A stretch of DNA of 64,000 nucleotides, taken from assembly GCA_947476925.1 (NCBI GenBank), contig CANJSF010000016.1, positions 1 to 64,000 of the forward strand. The letters run 5' to 3'. Made by a program: the position numbers and the translations under genes. Below are positions 9,655 through 19,355 of the stretch, in pieces. The stretch's first letter is position 1; every line of letters starts with the position of its first letter. This stretch comes from Rhodospirillaceae bacterium. GTDB taxonomy: Bacteria; Pseudomonadota; Alphaproteobacteria; Rhodospirillales; Rhodospirillaceae. The notes under the pieces are model-generated. The model did no database searches. It was not told the DNA's origin and was given only the letters and a program-made list of their open reading frames with translations.

Positions 9655-9779
9655 TCTGAGAATAAAGTGCCTGGGTGGGGGTCGGGGGAAATACGCAGCA
9701 GGCGGGGTGCTGCGGCAGGCGGAGACACCAAACAATAACGCATAGATCGACCGGACCTCGAAGGCGAAAAGTCTCTCAC

Positions 9780-9801
9780 CGGGTGCACAGCGGGTGCACA
9801 G
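9780..9801 (+). repeat. two tandem 11-bp repeats
   Basis: The word CGGGTGCACAG occurs twice head to tail, each copy containing the palindrome GTGCAC. The 11-bp period is about one helical turn, which would place two bound proteins on the same DNA face. It lies between the receptor gene and tRNA-Lys. Confidence 0.55.
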
Positions 9802-9860
9802 ATCAATTTCGCCCCCTAAAGGGGAGGCTCTAAAAACATGCTAAGTCATTGATTTAATGA

Positions 9861-9936
<76 letters not shown>

Positions 9937-10029
9937 ATCGTTTCGGCGTCAGGAAAAGAGGCCAAAAACCAGCCTCAAATGCCGCAAGGCCGCCGGTTAT
10001 AGAGGGATCACAGGGGTGTGGCAATACGG

Positions 10030-11193
10030 CTAAAGGTCAGTAAAACCGCCGCGCGCGGCCATTTGAACGTCACGATGAACCCAAACATTCATCAGTAGTC
10101 CGGCGCAAAACATGAGGTTCAAAAGCGCCGTCCCGCCGTAAGAAATCAGCGGCAGCGGCACCCCAACGACGGGGATCAGGCCCATGACCATGGCCATGTT
10201 GATAAAGAAGTAGAAAAACAATGTGCTGGTTATGCCGGCGGCCACCAATCGCCCGAATTGGTGGCGGGCCCGAAACGCAATGGCAAATCCATAGATCATC
10301 ACAATCACGTACAACGCCAGCAATGTCAGCGCGCCAACGAGGCCCAACTCCTCGGCCAGCATTGTGAATATAAAATCGGTCTGGCGTTCGGGTAAAAAGT
10401 TGAGGTGACTTTGCGTGCCTTGCATAAACCCTTTGCCGAATAACCCCCCTGATCCCAAAGCAATTTTGGACTGGAGTATGTGATAGCCCGAGCCCAGCGG
10501 ATCCCGTTCGGGGTTCAGGAACGTCAGCACGCGGTTTTGCTGATACTCGCGCATGTAAGACCATGCGATCGGAATGGCCGCTAAACCTGCCACGCCAATG
10601 GTTATAAATTTCCATAGCCGGACCCCGGCCAGAAAGAACATCACCACGGCCCCCATTACAATAACACCAGCCGTGCCCAAGTCGGGCTGGATGAGGACAA
10701 GCGCAAAAGGGGCAAGCAACAGCAACATGGGCGGCAGCAGCACTAAGGGGTTGCCCATATCGTCAAGGCTGATGCCTTGGAAATAGCGCGCCAGCGCCAA
10801 CACGATGCCTGCTTTCATCATTTCAGATGGCTGCAAATTGATGACTCCAAGATCGATCCAGCGCTGTGCGCCACCACCGATCACGCCCTTCACATCGACG
10901 ATCACCAACAGAACCATGATGGCCGCATAAAATGCATAGGCGTATCGCATGACCAATCGAATATCGATAAGTGCGACCGCTACCAACAACGCCAGGCCCA
11001 CGCCAAAGCGCGCCATTTGCGGCAAAGCCCATGGCTGCCAGTTGCCATAGGCGGCCGAATACAACATGGCAAAGCCAAACGTCGCGATGATGCACAGCCA
11101 CATCACGAACGACCAGCTGATTTGCCACAGCTTTTCGGTCGCCGACATATCGCCGCGGCGCAGCCGGGCGGTGAGAAAGCCTAGGTCACTCAT
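10030..11193 (-). CDS. rodA: rod-shape determining protein RodA (SEDS peptidoglycan glycosyltransferase)
   Basis: The 387-residue polytopic protein belongs to the SEDS family (RodA/FtsW/SpoVE). It has about ten membrane segments, the conserved loop FLPERQTDFIFTMLAEELG (about residue 270) and the C-terminal GVPLPLISYGGTALL segment. RodA polymerises lipid II into glycan strands during lateral wall growth, working with the transpeptidase PBP2. Its ATG overlaps the PBP2 stop codon by 4 nt (ATGA), so the two are translationally coupled. It is the last gene of mreB-mreC-mreD-mrdA-rodA. The pairing with PBP2 in the mre cluster favours RodA over FtsW. Confidence 0.95.
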   Translation of the reverse strand: MSDLGFLTARLRRGDMSATEKLWQISWSFVMWLCIIATFGFAMLYSAAYGNWQPWALPQMARFGVGLALLVAVALIDIRLVMRYAYAFYAAIMVLLVIVDVKGVIGGGAQRWIDLGVINLQPSEMMKAGIVLALARYFQGISLDDMGNPLVLLPPMLLLLAPFALVLIQPDLGTAGVIVMGAVVMFFLAGVRLWKFITIGVAGLAAIPIAWSYMREYQQNRVLTFLNPERDPLGSGYHILQSKIALGSGGLFGKGFMQGTQSHLNFLPERQTDFIFTMLAEELGLVGALTLLALYVIVMIYGFAIAFRARHQFGRLVAAGITSTLFFYFFINMAMVMGLIPVVGVPLPLISYGGTALLNLMFCAGLLMNVWVHRDVQMAARGGFTDL

Positions 11194-13103
11194 GCGGGCG
11201 GCACCGTGGTTGTTACGGCGACTTGCTCGTCGTCCACGCGCGGTTTGTGTGACGGATCAAGATCCAACACACGCTCCATAATATCGCGGGCAATGGGTGC
11301 AGCAATTTTGCCGCCGCCGCCCATGGCATGATCAACCACGACAGCGATGGCATACTTGGGCTGGTGTGACGGCGCGAATGCAACAAACAAAGCATTGTCG
11401 CGCAAATGCCAGGGCAATTCGCCCGGATCGCGCGCGCCGGCCTCGCGCTCGGCAACGCTAATCCGGCGCACAGCGGCTGTGCCGGTTTTACCGCTCATCG
11501 TCCATTCGCGTCGCTCGGGGTCTTTGAAGCGCAACTTCGCCGCCGCCGCCGTTGTGGCGCCTGGCGGTCCGTTGATCACATCAAACATACCTTGGCGCAA
11601 AACATTCAAGTGCTCTTCGGAAATACCCAATGACGGCAGCTCTTGTTCAGCTTGGGCATCGCTGAGCGGGTCAGCCCCGGTCGCCGGGCGCACGAGGCGC
11701 GGCTTAACTGCGACGCCGCCATTGGCCACGCGCGCGGCCATCACTGCTAGTTGTAACGGCGTGGTCAAGACATCGCCTTGGCCGATGCCGACGTTCAATG
11801 TATCGCCTGGCGACCAGCGTTCGTTGCGCACCGATTTCTTCCAAGCCTCAGTCGGGACCAGCCCGCGCTGTTCCCCCGGCAAGCCAATACCTGAAATGTC
11901 ACCTAGGCCCAATCGACGGGCCATCGCGGCAATTTTGTCGACGCCCAAACGGCGTGCGATTTCGTAGAAGTAAACATCGCACGAGGCAGAAATCGCGCGT
12001 GTCATATTCACGCTACCGTGGACCTTGTGGCAGCGCTTGACGTAGTTGCCCAAATTGTAACGGCCATTGCATGAGACTGTTTGTTCGGGCGAGATGACTT
12101 GGTGTTCCAGCGCGGCTAACGTGACGACGAGCTTGAACGTCGAACCGGGCGAGTATTGGCCAGCGACAGCCTTGTTCACCAAGGGTTTGTGGTCGTTGGT
12201 TGACAACGCTTTCCACTCATCGGTGGTCAGACCACGGCTAAACGCATTGGCGTCAAAGCTAGGGTTTGAAACCAGCGCCAGCAAATCGCCGGAATGAACA
12301 TCCATCACGGCAACCGAGGCACTTTCGCCGCCCAAGCATTCGGCGGCAAAGTGTTGGATGCGTTCGTCAATCGTCAGCACAACGTCCGCACCGGGCTCGC
12401 CCTCTTTTCGCTCCAGCTCGCGGATGACGCGGCCATAGGCATTCACTTCGACTTGGCTGGCCCCGGCTTTGCCACGCAGTGCCGTATCATAAACTTTTTC
12501 GATGCCTTCTTTGCCGACACGAAAGCCTGGCAGCTGCAGCAAAGGATCTCCGGTCAAATCCGCCTCGTCGACGGCGGCGACATAACCCAACAAATGCGCC
12601 GCGTTTTCCTGCTGCGGATAAAAACGCGTGAGGCCTAAATCGATGGTGACACCCGGTAAGTCAGGCGCATTGACTTGGATGCGCGACATTTCATCCCATG
12701 TCAGATTTTCGCGCACTGTGACCGGCAAAAAGCCGCGCTTTCGTGTGGCTTCTTTTTTGACGCGTTCGCGATCAAACTCGGACAATGTAATAATATGGCT
12801 CAGGGCCTCGAGAGTGGCGCCTAATGCGCGTACCTGCTCAGGGACAATCAAGACCCGGAAGTTTTGTTGATTGATCGCCAGCGCCTGGCCAAAGCGATCT
12901 AAGATGTGCCCGCGCGGCGGCGATAGCAGCTGCATGTTAATGCGGTTATCTTCCGCCAGCATCACATAGCGGTCTGACTCGACCACTTGCAAATAGTACA
13001 GCCGCCCCACCAACGCCGAGATCAACGCTGCCTGCCCACCGGCCAGCACGGCGGCGCGCCGGTTGAACATGCGCACCCATTCGCTATCGCGATTGACCAT
13101 CAT
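11190..13103 (-). CDS. mrdA: penicillin-binding protein 2 (elongasome transpeptidase)
   Basis: The 637-residue class B penicillin-binding protein has one N-terminal membrane anchor, a pedestal domain and a transpeptidase domain. Its motifs are STFK with the catalytic serine near residue 321, SCD near 374 (the SxN position, where Asp is usual for PBP2) and KTGTA near 539. It cross-links peptidoglycan in the periplasm for cell elongation together with RodA. I start it at the ATG overlapping the mreD stop as ATGA; a second ATG follows immediately, and an open frame extending to 13145 lies inside mreD and lacks support. It is a target of beta-lactams such as mecillinam. Confidence 0.95.
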   Translation of the reverse strand: MMVNRDSEWVRMFNRRAAVLAGGQAALISALVGRLYYLQVVESDRYVMLAEDNRINMQLLSPPRGHILDRFGQALAINQQNFRVLIVPEQVRALGATLEALSHIITLSEFDRERVKKEATRKRGFLPVTVRENLTWDEMSRIQVNAPDLPGVTIDLGLTRFYPQQENAAHLLGYVAAVDEADLTGDPLLQLPGFRVGKEGIEKVYDTALRGKAGASQVEVNAYGRVIRELERKEGEPGADVVLTIDERIQHFAAECLGGESASVAVMDVHSGDLLALVSNPSFDANAFSRGLTTDEWKALSTNDHKPLVNKAVAGQYSPGSTFKLVVTLAALEHQVISPEQTVSCNGRYNLGNYVKRCHKVHGSVNMTRAISASCDVYFYEIARRLGVDKIAAMARRLGLGDISGIGLPGEQRGLVPTEAWKKSVRNERWSPGDTLNVGIGQGDVLTTPLQLAVMAARVANGGVAVKPRLVRPATGADPLSDAQAEQELPSLGISEEHLNVLRQGMFDVINGPPGATTAAAAKLRFKDPERREWTMSGKTGTAAVRRISVAEREAGARDPGELPWHLRDNALFVAFAPSHQPKYAIAVVVDHAMGGGGKIAAPIARDIMERVLDLDPSHKPRVDDEQVAVTTTVPPA

Positions 13104-13621
13104 GGCTGAGACATCATTTTCATTTGCGCACGGGCCAGGAGCCAACCGATGACGGGGTAGCCAACAATCGTGAGAACAATCGAGCCTGCCGTATCACCCA
13201 ACGGCGCAAAGCCGCCGGCGCCGATCAGACCAGCACAGAACCAGCGCACCAAACCGGTGCCGATCGTGACGACGGCAAACGCCAACCAGACTTCTAAAAA
13301 CGGACGGTTGCTGAAGAATTTTTGCTGGTTGAACACGAGCCATTGGCAAATCAGCAGCGCCAACGCCGACGAGCCGAGCGGCGTGCCCACCAACAAGTCT
13401 TCCAAAACGCCAACAGCAAATGCCGCGCCATACCCGAAGCCTTCGGGGCGATAGATCGACCAAAAATATACGGCCATCAGCGTATACATGGGCGCCAGCG
13501 ACGGCACGCCCGGCAGATGCAGGGGCACCATGCTAAACAGCAGCAAAAAGATTGTGATGGTCAGCGGCACGCAACGGCGCGCGACGAAATCAAATTTTTG
13601 CCATACCGTTGTTTGGTGCAT
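13100..13621 (-). CDS. mreD: rod-shape determining protein MreD
   Basis: The 173-residue product is a small inner-membrane protein with about five hydrophobic helices, in the size range of MreD, and carries the family-like SIYRPEGFGYGAAFAVGVLEDLLVGTPLG segment across two helices. MreD is part of the MreBCD elongasome scaffold. I prefer the ATG at 13621, which is 10 nt after the mreC stop and preceded by AGGCGA; a TTG at 13648 would overlap mreC. Position between mreC and mrdA is decisive, since MreD is poorly conserved at the sequence level. Confidence 0.9.
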   Translation of the reverse strand: MHQTTVWQKFDFVARRCVPLTITIFLLLFSMVPLHLPGVPSLAPMYTLMAVYFWSIYRPEGFGYGAAFAVGVLEDLLVGTPLGSSALALLICQWLVFNQQKFFSNRPFLEVWLAFAVVTIGTGLVRWFCAGLIGAGGFAPLGDTAGSIVLTIVGYPVIGWLLARAQMKMMSQP

Positions 13622-13631
13622 GCCGAATCGC

Positions 13632-14504
13632 CTACTTCGGTGACTCAAGAGCAGCGGACGGCGAGCCCAGAATCCCGCTCAGGCCGTAATTCACAACACG
13701 GACATGCTGCAGCTTATCGCGCGACATATAGGGTTCGACTTCGACCACGCCATCTTGCACGCGCGCCACACGCCCGATCTGCAGGCCCGGCGGAAAGGCC
13801 TCGGCATCGCCCGACGTTGTGATTTTGTCGCCAGGGACCACGACTGTTTTGGCACCAACGTACAGCAGGCGCGGCCGCAAACCATTGTCGCCGACCATAA
13901 TGGCGCGGTTGCCAGCTTCGCCGACCACCACGGGAATGCGCGAATTGATATCGGTAATCAGCAGAACGCGGGCGGAATGCATGCCAGCCTGAAGCACACG
14001 GCCCACCAACCCCTCGCCAGTCATGACCACGTCGCCCTTGCCCACGCCGTCGCCTGAACCTGCAGTGATCAAAACGCTTTGGGCGAACGTACCGCCGGTA
14101 TCGCCGACAACGCGCGCGCTGACAAAAGTGGCATTCGGTTCCGGCACAAGCGCGAGCAGCGCTTTCAGTGAGCGGTTTTCGGCCTCGAGCCGTTGGGCAA
14201 TGGATTGCCATTGAAGCAAACGCTCGTTGGCATCACGCAAGCTGGAGTTCTGTTCACGGATTGCAGCCAGTTCGCGCACATTGGCAATGGTTTCAGCAAT
14301 GGCGTTCGCAGGTTCTGAGAGCACCCGCAAAATTGGCACCACGGCGTCGGTGATGGCGATGCGCGCTCGTTCCACCAATACGGTATCGGCCTTGCCGATG
14401 AGCATGAGGGCGAAGGTCAGGGCAATCAACGACAAGAAGGCAAACCGCTGAAGCAGCGTTTTCAGCGTTCCCAGCCGGGTAATTTGTCCGGTGGTTTGCC
14501 TCAC
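13632..14504 (-). CDS. mreC: rod-shape determining protein MreC
   Basis: The 290-residue product has a single N-terminal transmembrane helix (about 20-42), a periplasmic coiled coil (about 70-115, rich in Glu, Gln, Leu and Arg) and the two beta domains of MreC with the segment VSARVVGDTGG and the pair of GD...GE loops. MreC connects cytoplasmic MreB with the periplasmic parts of PBP2 and activates it. It lies 41 bp after mreB and 10 bp before mreD on the same strand. The C-terminal end (PSAALESPK) is a short hydrophilic tail beyond the core. Confidence 0.93.
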   Translation of the reverse strand: MRQTTGQITRLGTLKTLLQRFAFLSLIALTFALMLIGKADTVLVERARIAITDAVVPILRVLSEPANAIAETIANVRELAAIREQNSSLRDANERLLQWQSIAQRLEAENRSLKALLALVPEPNATFVSARVVGDTGGTFAQSVLITAGSGDGVGKGDVVMTGEGLVGRVLQAGMHSARVLLITDINSRIPVVVGEAGNRAIMVGDNGLRPRLLYVGAKTVVVPGDKITTSGDAEAFPPGLQIGRVARVQDGVVEVEPYMSRDKLQHVRVVNYGLSGILGSPSAALESPK

Positions 14505-14545
14505 GTCGTTTCCCTCCCCTTCGAGCGGACCTTAGCTCAGATGGC

Positions 14546-15589
<1,044 letters not shown>

Positions 15590-15612
15590 TTATTCCTTTT
15601 TCTTGCGGGGTT

Positions 15613-15647
15613 AAGACAACGCCGCCCGGATGCAAAGCACCCGAGCG
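15613..15647 (-). terminator. probable leuA terminator
   Basis: On the minus strand an 11-bp stem (CGCTCGGGTGC with GCATCCGGGCG, two G-T pairs) closes a 3-base loop at 15623-15647, followed by GGCGTTGTCTT. The U content is modest, so termination may be partial. It lies between the leuA stop and the mreB start. Confidence 0.6.
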
Positions 15648-15686
15648 GACATCGCAACATCAAAGCACTCGCGCGTCATGAACTCA

Positions 15687-17240
15687 TCACGACGCATTAG
15701 CAATCATCATTGCCGGAGCGGATTTTTGCCGCTTCACCAGCAATTTGTTCAACGCATTAATATAGGCTCGCGCCGAGGCTACTAATGTATCGGTGTCGGC
15801 ACCTTGACCTTGAACAGTTTTGCCATTTTCTTCCAGACGCACCATGACCTCGGCCTGCGCATCGGTTCCGCCTGTCACAGCATTTACCTGATAAATTTGG
15901 AGGTTTTGGGTTGCCGTAGTGAGCTGTTTAATGGCGTTAAAAATGGCATCGACAGGTCCATCGCCGGTGGCAACGGTCGACTTCAACGCGCCATCGATCT
16001 CTAGTTCGATCTCGGCACGCTGCTTGGCAACCTTCGTGCCCGCAACAACTTCGAGTGACACGAACTTAATATGGTCGTTGTCACGCACGACCTCATCATC
16101 GACGATGGCAATAATGTCATCGTCGTAAATGTCTTTCTTCTTGTCGGCCAAGTCTTTGAACCGCTTGAAGGCATCATTGATCGCGTTATCACCAAACTCG
16201 TAGCCCAATTCCTTCAACTTGGAACGGAAAGCCGCGCGACCCGAATGCTTGCCCATGATCAGGTTTGATTTTTTCAAACCCACGGACTCTGGCGTCATGA
16301 TCTCGTAGGTTTGGGCATTCTTCAGCATGCCGTCTTGGTGAATGCCCGACTCATGGGCAAACGCGTTTGCGCCGACAATGGCCTTGTTGGGTTGGACAGG
16401 AAATCCTGTGACTGTCGACACCAAGTGCGAGGCGCGCATGATCAATTCCGAGTTCACGCCGGTTTGGTAGGGCATATGGTCTTGGCGCGTGCGCAACGCC
16501 ATAACGATTTCCTCGAGCGCGGCGTTGCCCGCACGTTCGCCAAGCCCGTTGATCGTGCACTCGATTTGACGAGCGCCTGCTTGCACAGCGGCCAGCGAGT
16601 TGGCCACGGCCAAGCCCAGATCGTTGTGGCAATGCACCGAGATGATGGCCTTGTCGATGTTGGGCACGCGGTTAAACAACATTTTGATCAACGCGTTGTA
16701 TTCGTCGGGCACCGTGTAACCGACAGTGTCGGGGACATTGATGGTGCGGGCACCCGCTTTGATGGCTGATTCTACACACTGGCACAGGAAGTCGTGCTCG
16801 GTGCGCGAGCCATCTTCGGCCGACCACTCCACATCATCGGTGTATTTACGCGCACGGGTAACGCTATCGATCACGGCCTGATGCACATCCTTCGCGTCCA
16901 TCTGCAATTTGAACTTCATATGCAGCGGAGATGTCGAAATAAAGGTGTGAATGCGGCCACGCGCCGCCGGCTTAATGGCATCGGCGCAGCGGTCGATATC
17001 GCCCTTCGCCGCACGGGCAAGCCCGCAGACGACGGACTCTTTAATTTCTTTGGCGACGGCCTCGACGGCTTCGAAGTCACCTTGGCTGGCAATAGGGAAG
17101 CCGGCCTCGATCACATCGACCCGCATCTCTTCTAAAATTTTGGCGATGCGGATTTTTTCGTCACGGTTCATGGACGCGCCCGGCGATTGTTCGCCGTCGC
17201 GCAAGGTGGTGTCAAATATGATGACGCGATTGTTGTTCAT
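15687..17240 (-). CDS. leuA: 2-isopropylmalate synthase
   Basis: The 517-residue enzyme condenses acetyl-CoA with 2-oxoisovalerate, the first committed step of leucine synthesis. The N-terminal TIM barrel has the DTTLRDGEQSPGASM signature at residues 10-24 and the metal-binding HCHNDLG motif near 200; the C-terminal LeuA regulatory domain (about 380-500), which binds leucine for feedback inhibition, is intact. I use the ATG at 17240 with GAGCAG before it; the frame extends to a TTG at 17264 without support. The upstream region contains a small Leu-containing ORF and a strong hairpin, suggesting attenuation. It lies downstream of ilvC on the same strand but behind a terminator. Confidence 0.95.
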   Translation of the reverse strand: MNNNRVIIFDTTLRDGEQSPGASMNRDEKIRIAKILEEMRVDVIEAGFPIASQGDFEAVEAVAKEIKESVVCGLARAAKGDIDRCADAIKPAARGRIHTFISTSPLHMKFKLQMDAKDVHQAVIDSVTRARKYTDDVEWSAEDGSRTEHDFLCQCVESAIKAGARTINVPDTVGYTVPDEYNALIKMLFNRVPNIDKAIISVHCHNDLGLAVANSLAAVQAGARQIECTINGLGERAGNAALEEIVMALRTRQDHMPYQTGVNSELIMRASHLVSTVTGFPVQPNKAIVGANAFAHESGIHQDGMLKNAQTYEIMTPESVGLKKSNLIMGKHSGRAAFRSKLKELGYEFGDNAINDAFKRFKDLADKKKDIYDDDIIAIVDDEVVRDNDHIKFVSLEVVAGTKVAKQRAEIELEIDGALKSTVATGDGPVDAIFNAIKQLTTATQNLQIYQVNAVTGGTDAQAEVMVRLEENGKTVQGQGADTDTLVASARAYINALNKLLVKRQKSAPAMMIANAS

Positions 17241-17299
17241 GGTTCTGCTCACGACTGGGGTCAAAGATTGCGTTGATTGGAGCGACTAAATATCCCTTG

Positions 17300-17341
17300 C
17301 CCCTGAACGCGTGCCGCTCTGTCGTGAACAGCGCTCAGGGG
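17300..17341 (-). promoter_or_regulatory. leuA leader hairpin overlapping a small ORF stop codon
   Basis: On the minus strand CCCCTGAGCGC (17341-17331) can pair along 11 positions, one of them G-T, with GCGTTCAGGGG (17310-17300). The stop codon of the 46-codon ORF is inside the 5' arm. A competing 5-bp pairing exists upstream, GGGGT (17360-17356) with ACCCC (17342-17338), which would exclude the large stem; two Leu codons sit in its loop. No run of U follows the stem, so if this is an attenuator it may act on translation or through Rho rather than by intrinsic termination. Confidence 0.55.
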
Positions 17342-17475
17342 TGGTTAAGTCGCAGACCCCGGTTCGCAAGACGCTGGGCCAACTCGATACCTTCAACCGT
17401 CGAGACAAACGCAAACAGCGCCACGGCGGTTGCCGGGCGTGAAACGTTCGACGAATGGAAGGTCGCGCAGACCAC
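17335..17475 (-). CDS. 46-residue leader or small protein upstream of leuA
   Basis: A short ORF starts with GTG at 17475, preceded by AAAGGA at 9-nt spacing, and ends in TGA at 17335. The product starts VVCATFHSSNVSRP and ends LANRGLRLNHP. Third codon positions are mostly G or C as in neighbouring genes, which favours translation. Leu residues are at 20, 32, 36, 41 and 43, with four in the last 15 residues, and the stop lies in the 5' arm of a strong hairpin before leuA. This layout fits a leucine-responsive leader peptide, but the peptide is longer than classical leaders, so a functional small protein is an alternative. I do not recognise a named family. Confidence 0.5.
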   Translation of the reverse strand: MVCATFHSSNVSRPATAVALFAFVSTVEGIELAQRLANRGLRLNHP

Positions 17476-17538
17476 GAGCGTTAATCCTTTGTCCTAAGCC
17501 GCCATTATTCCCAAATATCAGCGGCTTATTGTATATTG

Positions 17539-17568
17539 TTAAGATCGTTTTTCCAGGCCGCTTGTCAA
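17539..17568 (-). promoter_or_regulatory. possible promoter of the leuA leader
   Basis: A perfect TTGACA (17568-17563, minus strand) is followed at 18 nt by TCTTAA, a weak match to TATAAT; a better TATACAAT (17535-17528) is too far for standard spacing. It lies 60-95 nt upstream of the small-ORF start, in a suitable place to transcribe the leader and leuA. Confidence 0.4.
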
Positions 17569-17600
17569 CCACTTTGCGTCTAGAACGTTAATAAGCTGTG

Positions 17601-17637
17601 AAAACCAGGGGTCAGGGCCAATTTCGGCCCCAACCCC
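17601..17637 (-). terminator. rho-independent terminator after ilvC
   Basis: On the minus strand, directly after the ilvC stop, GGGGTTGGGGCC (17637-17626) pairs with GGCCCTGACCCC (17619-17608) with a 2x2 internal mismatch around a six-base loop, followed by TGGTTTT. This separates the ilvBHC transcript from leuA. Confidence 0.7.
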
Positions 17638-17649
17638 CAGGATTTTGCC

Positions 17650-18708
<1,059 letters not shown>

Positions 18709-19338
18709 TTAATCAGCCAACTTGATGTCGGCTTCGGTGTTGTCTTCCTGCTCGTGATCAATGGCTTTTTCGCCACAGGCAATGGCCGCCGCCCCCGTGC
18801 GCGAAACTTCCACCAGCCCGAGCGGCTGTAACCCGATCACAAAGTCGTTGATCTCGGCCGTCGTACCAATCATTTGGAACACAAATGACTTGGGGGTTGA
18901 TTCGACAATTTGAGCGCCGTGCTTATCGGCCCAGCGCAACGCATCGGTGCGCTTTTTACCGCCGCCGACAACTTTCATCAGTGCCAATTCACGCTCGATG
19001 GACGGGCCATCATCGGTCAGATCACGCACCACGCGCACGGGCACCAAGCGGCCCAACTGCGCTTTGATTTGCTCGATGACTTGATGCGTGCCCGACGTGA
19101 CGACATTGATGCGCGATACTTGCTTTTCTTTGTCGACTTCCGAAACCGTCAAGCTTTCAATGTTATAGCCGCGCCCCGAGAAGAGCCCCGTCACACGGGC
19201 CAGTACGCCGGCTTCGTTATCGACCAGCACCGACAACACGTGCCGGTAAATACGGACGTCTTTCAGGCGCGCAACCGGCACCATTCCTTCGTAAAGGTTG
19301 GTAACGGGCTCATTGGCGGCGGGGGATGTGGGGGTCAT
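18709..19338 (-). CDS. ilvH: acetolactate synthase small (regulatory) subunit
   Basis: The 209-residue product has an N-terminal ACT domain beginning RHVLSVLVDNEAGVLARVTGLFSGRGYNIESLTV (about residues 31-64) that binds the feedback inhibitor valine, and the C-terminal ALS_ss domain. It raises activity of the large subunit and makes it valine-sensitive. It is longer than the roughly 160-residue enterobacterial protein because of about 28 extra N-terminal residues and a C-terminal tail rich in Glu and Asp. It lies 17 bp after ilvB and 39 bp before ilvC on the same strand. Confidence 0.95.
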   Translation of the reverse strand: MTPTSPAANEPVTNLYEGMVPVARLKDVRIYRHVLSVLVDNEAGVLARVTGLFSGRGYNIESLTVSEVDKEKQVSRINVVTSGTHQVIEQIKAQLGRLVPVRVVRDLTDDGPSIERELALMKVVGGGKKRTDALRWADKHGAQIVESTPKSFVFQMIGTTAEINDFVIGLQPLGLVEVSRTGAAAIACGEKAIDHEQEDNTEADIKLAD

Positions 19339-19355
19339 GGCTATTTCATGTCGCG

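Larger units (their letters stand above)
9441..9860. other. intergenic region upstream of the receptor operon
   Basis: This 420-bp region holds repeat copy B (9610-9654), C- and G-rich tracts on either side of it, two tandem copies of an 11-base word at 9780-9801, a short CCCC-TAAA-GGGG inverted repeat at about 9813-9824, and a run of five T on the minus strand (9832-9836) shortly after the tRNA that may end its transcript. The promoter of the receptor operon must lie here but I cannot place it. No credible ORF is present. Confidence 0.5.
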
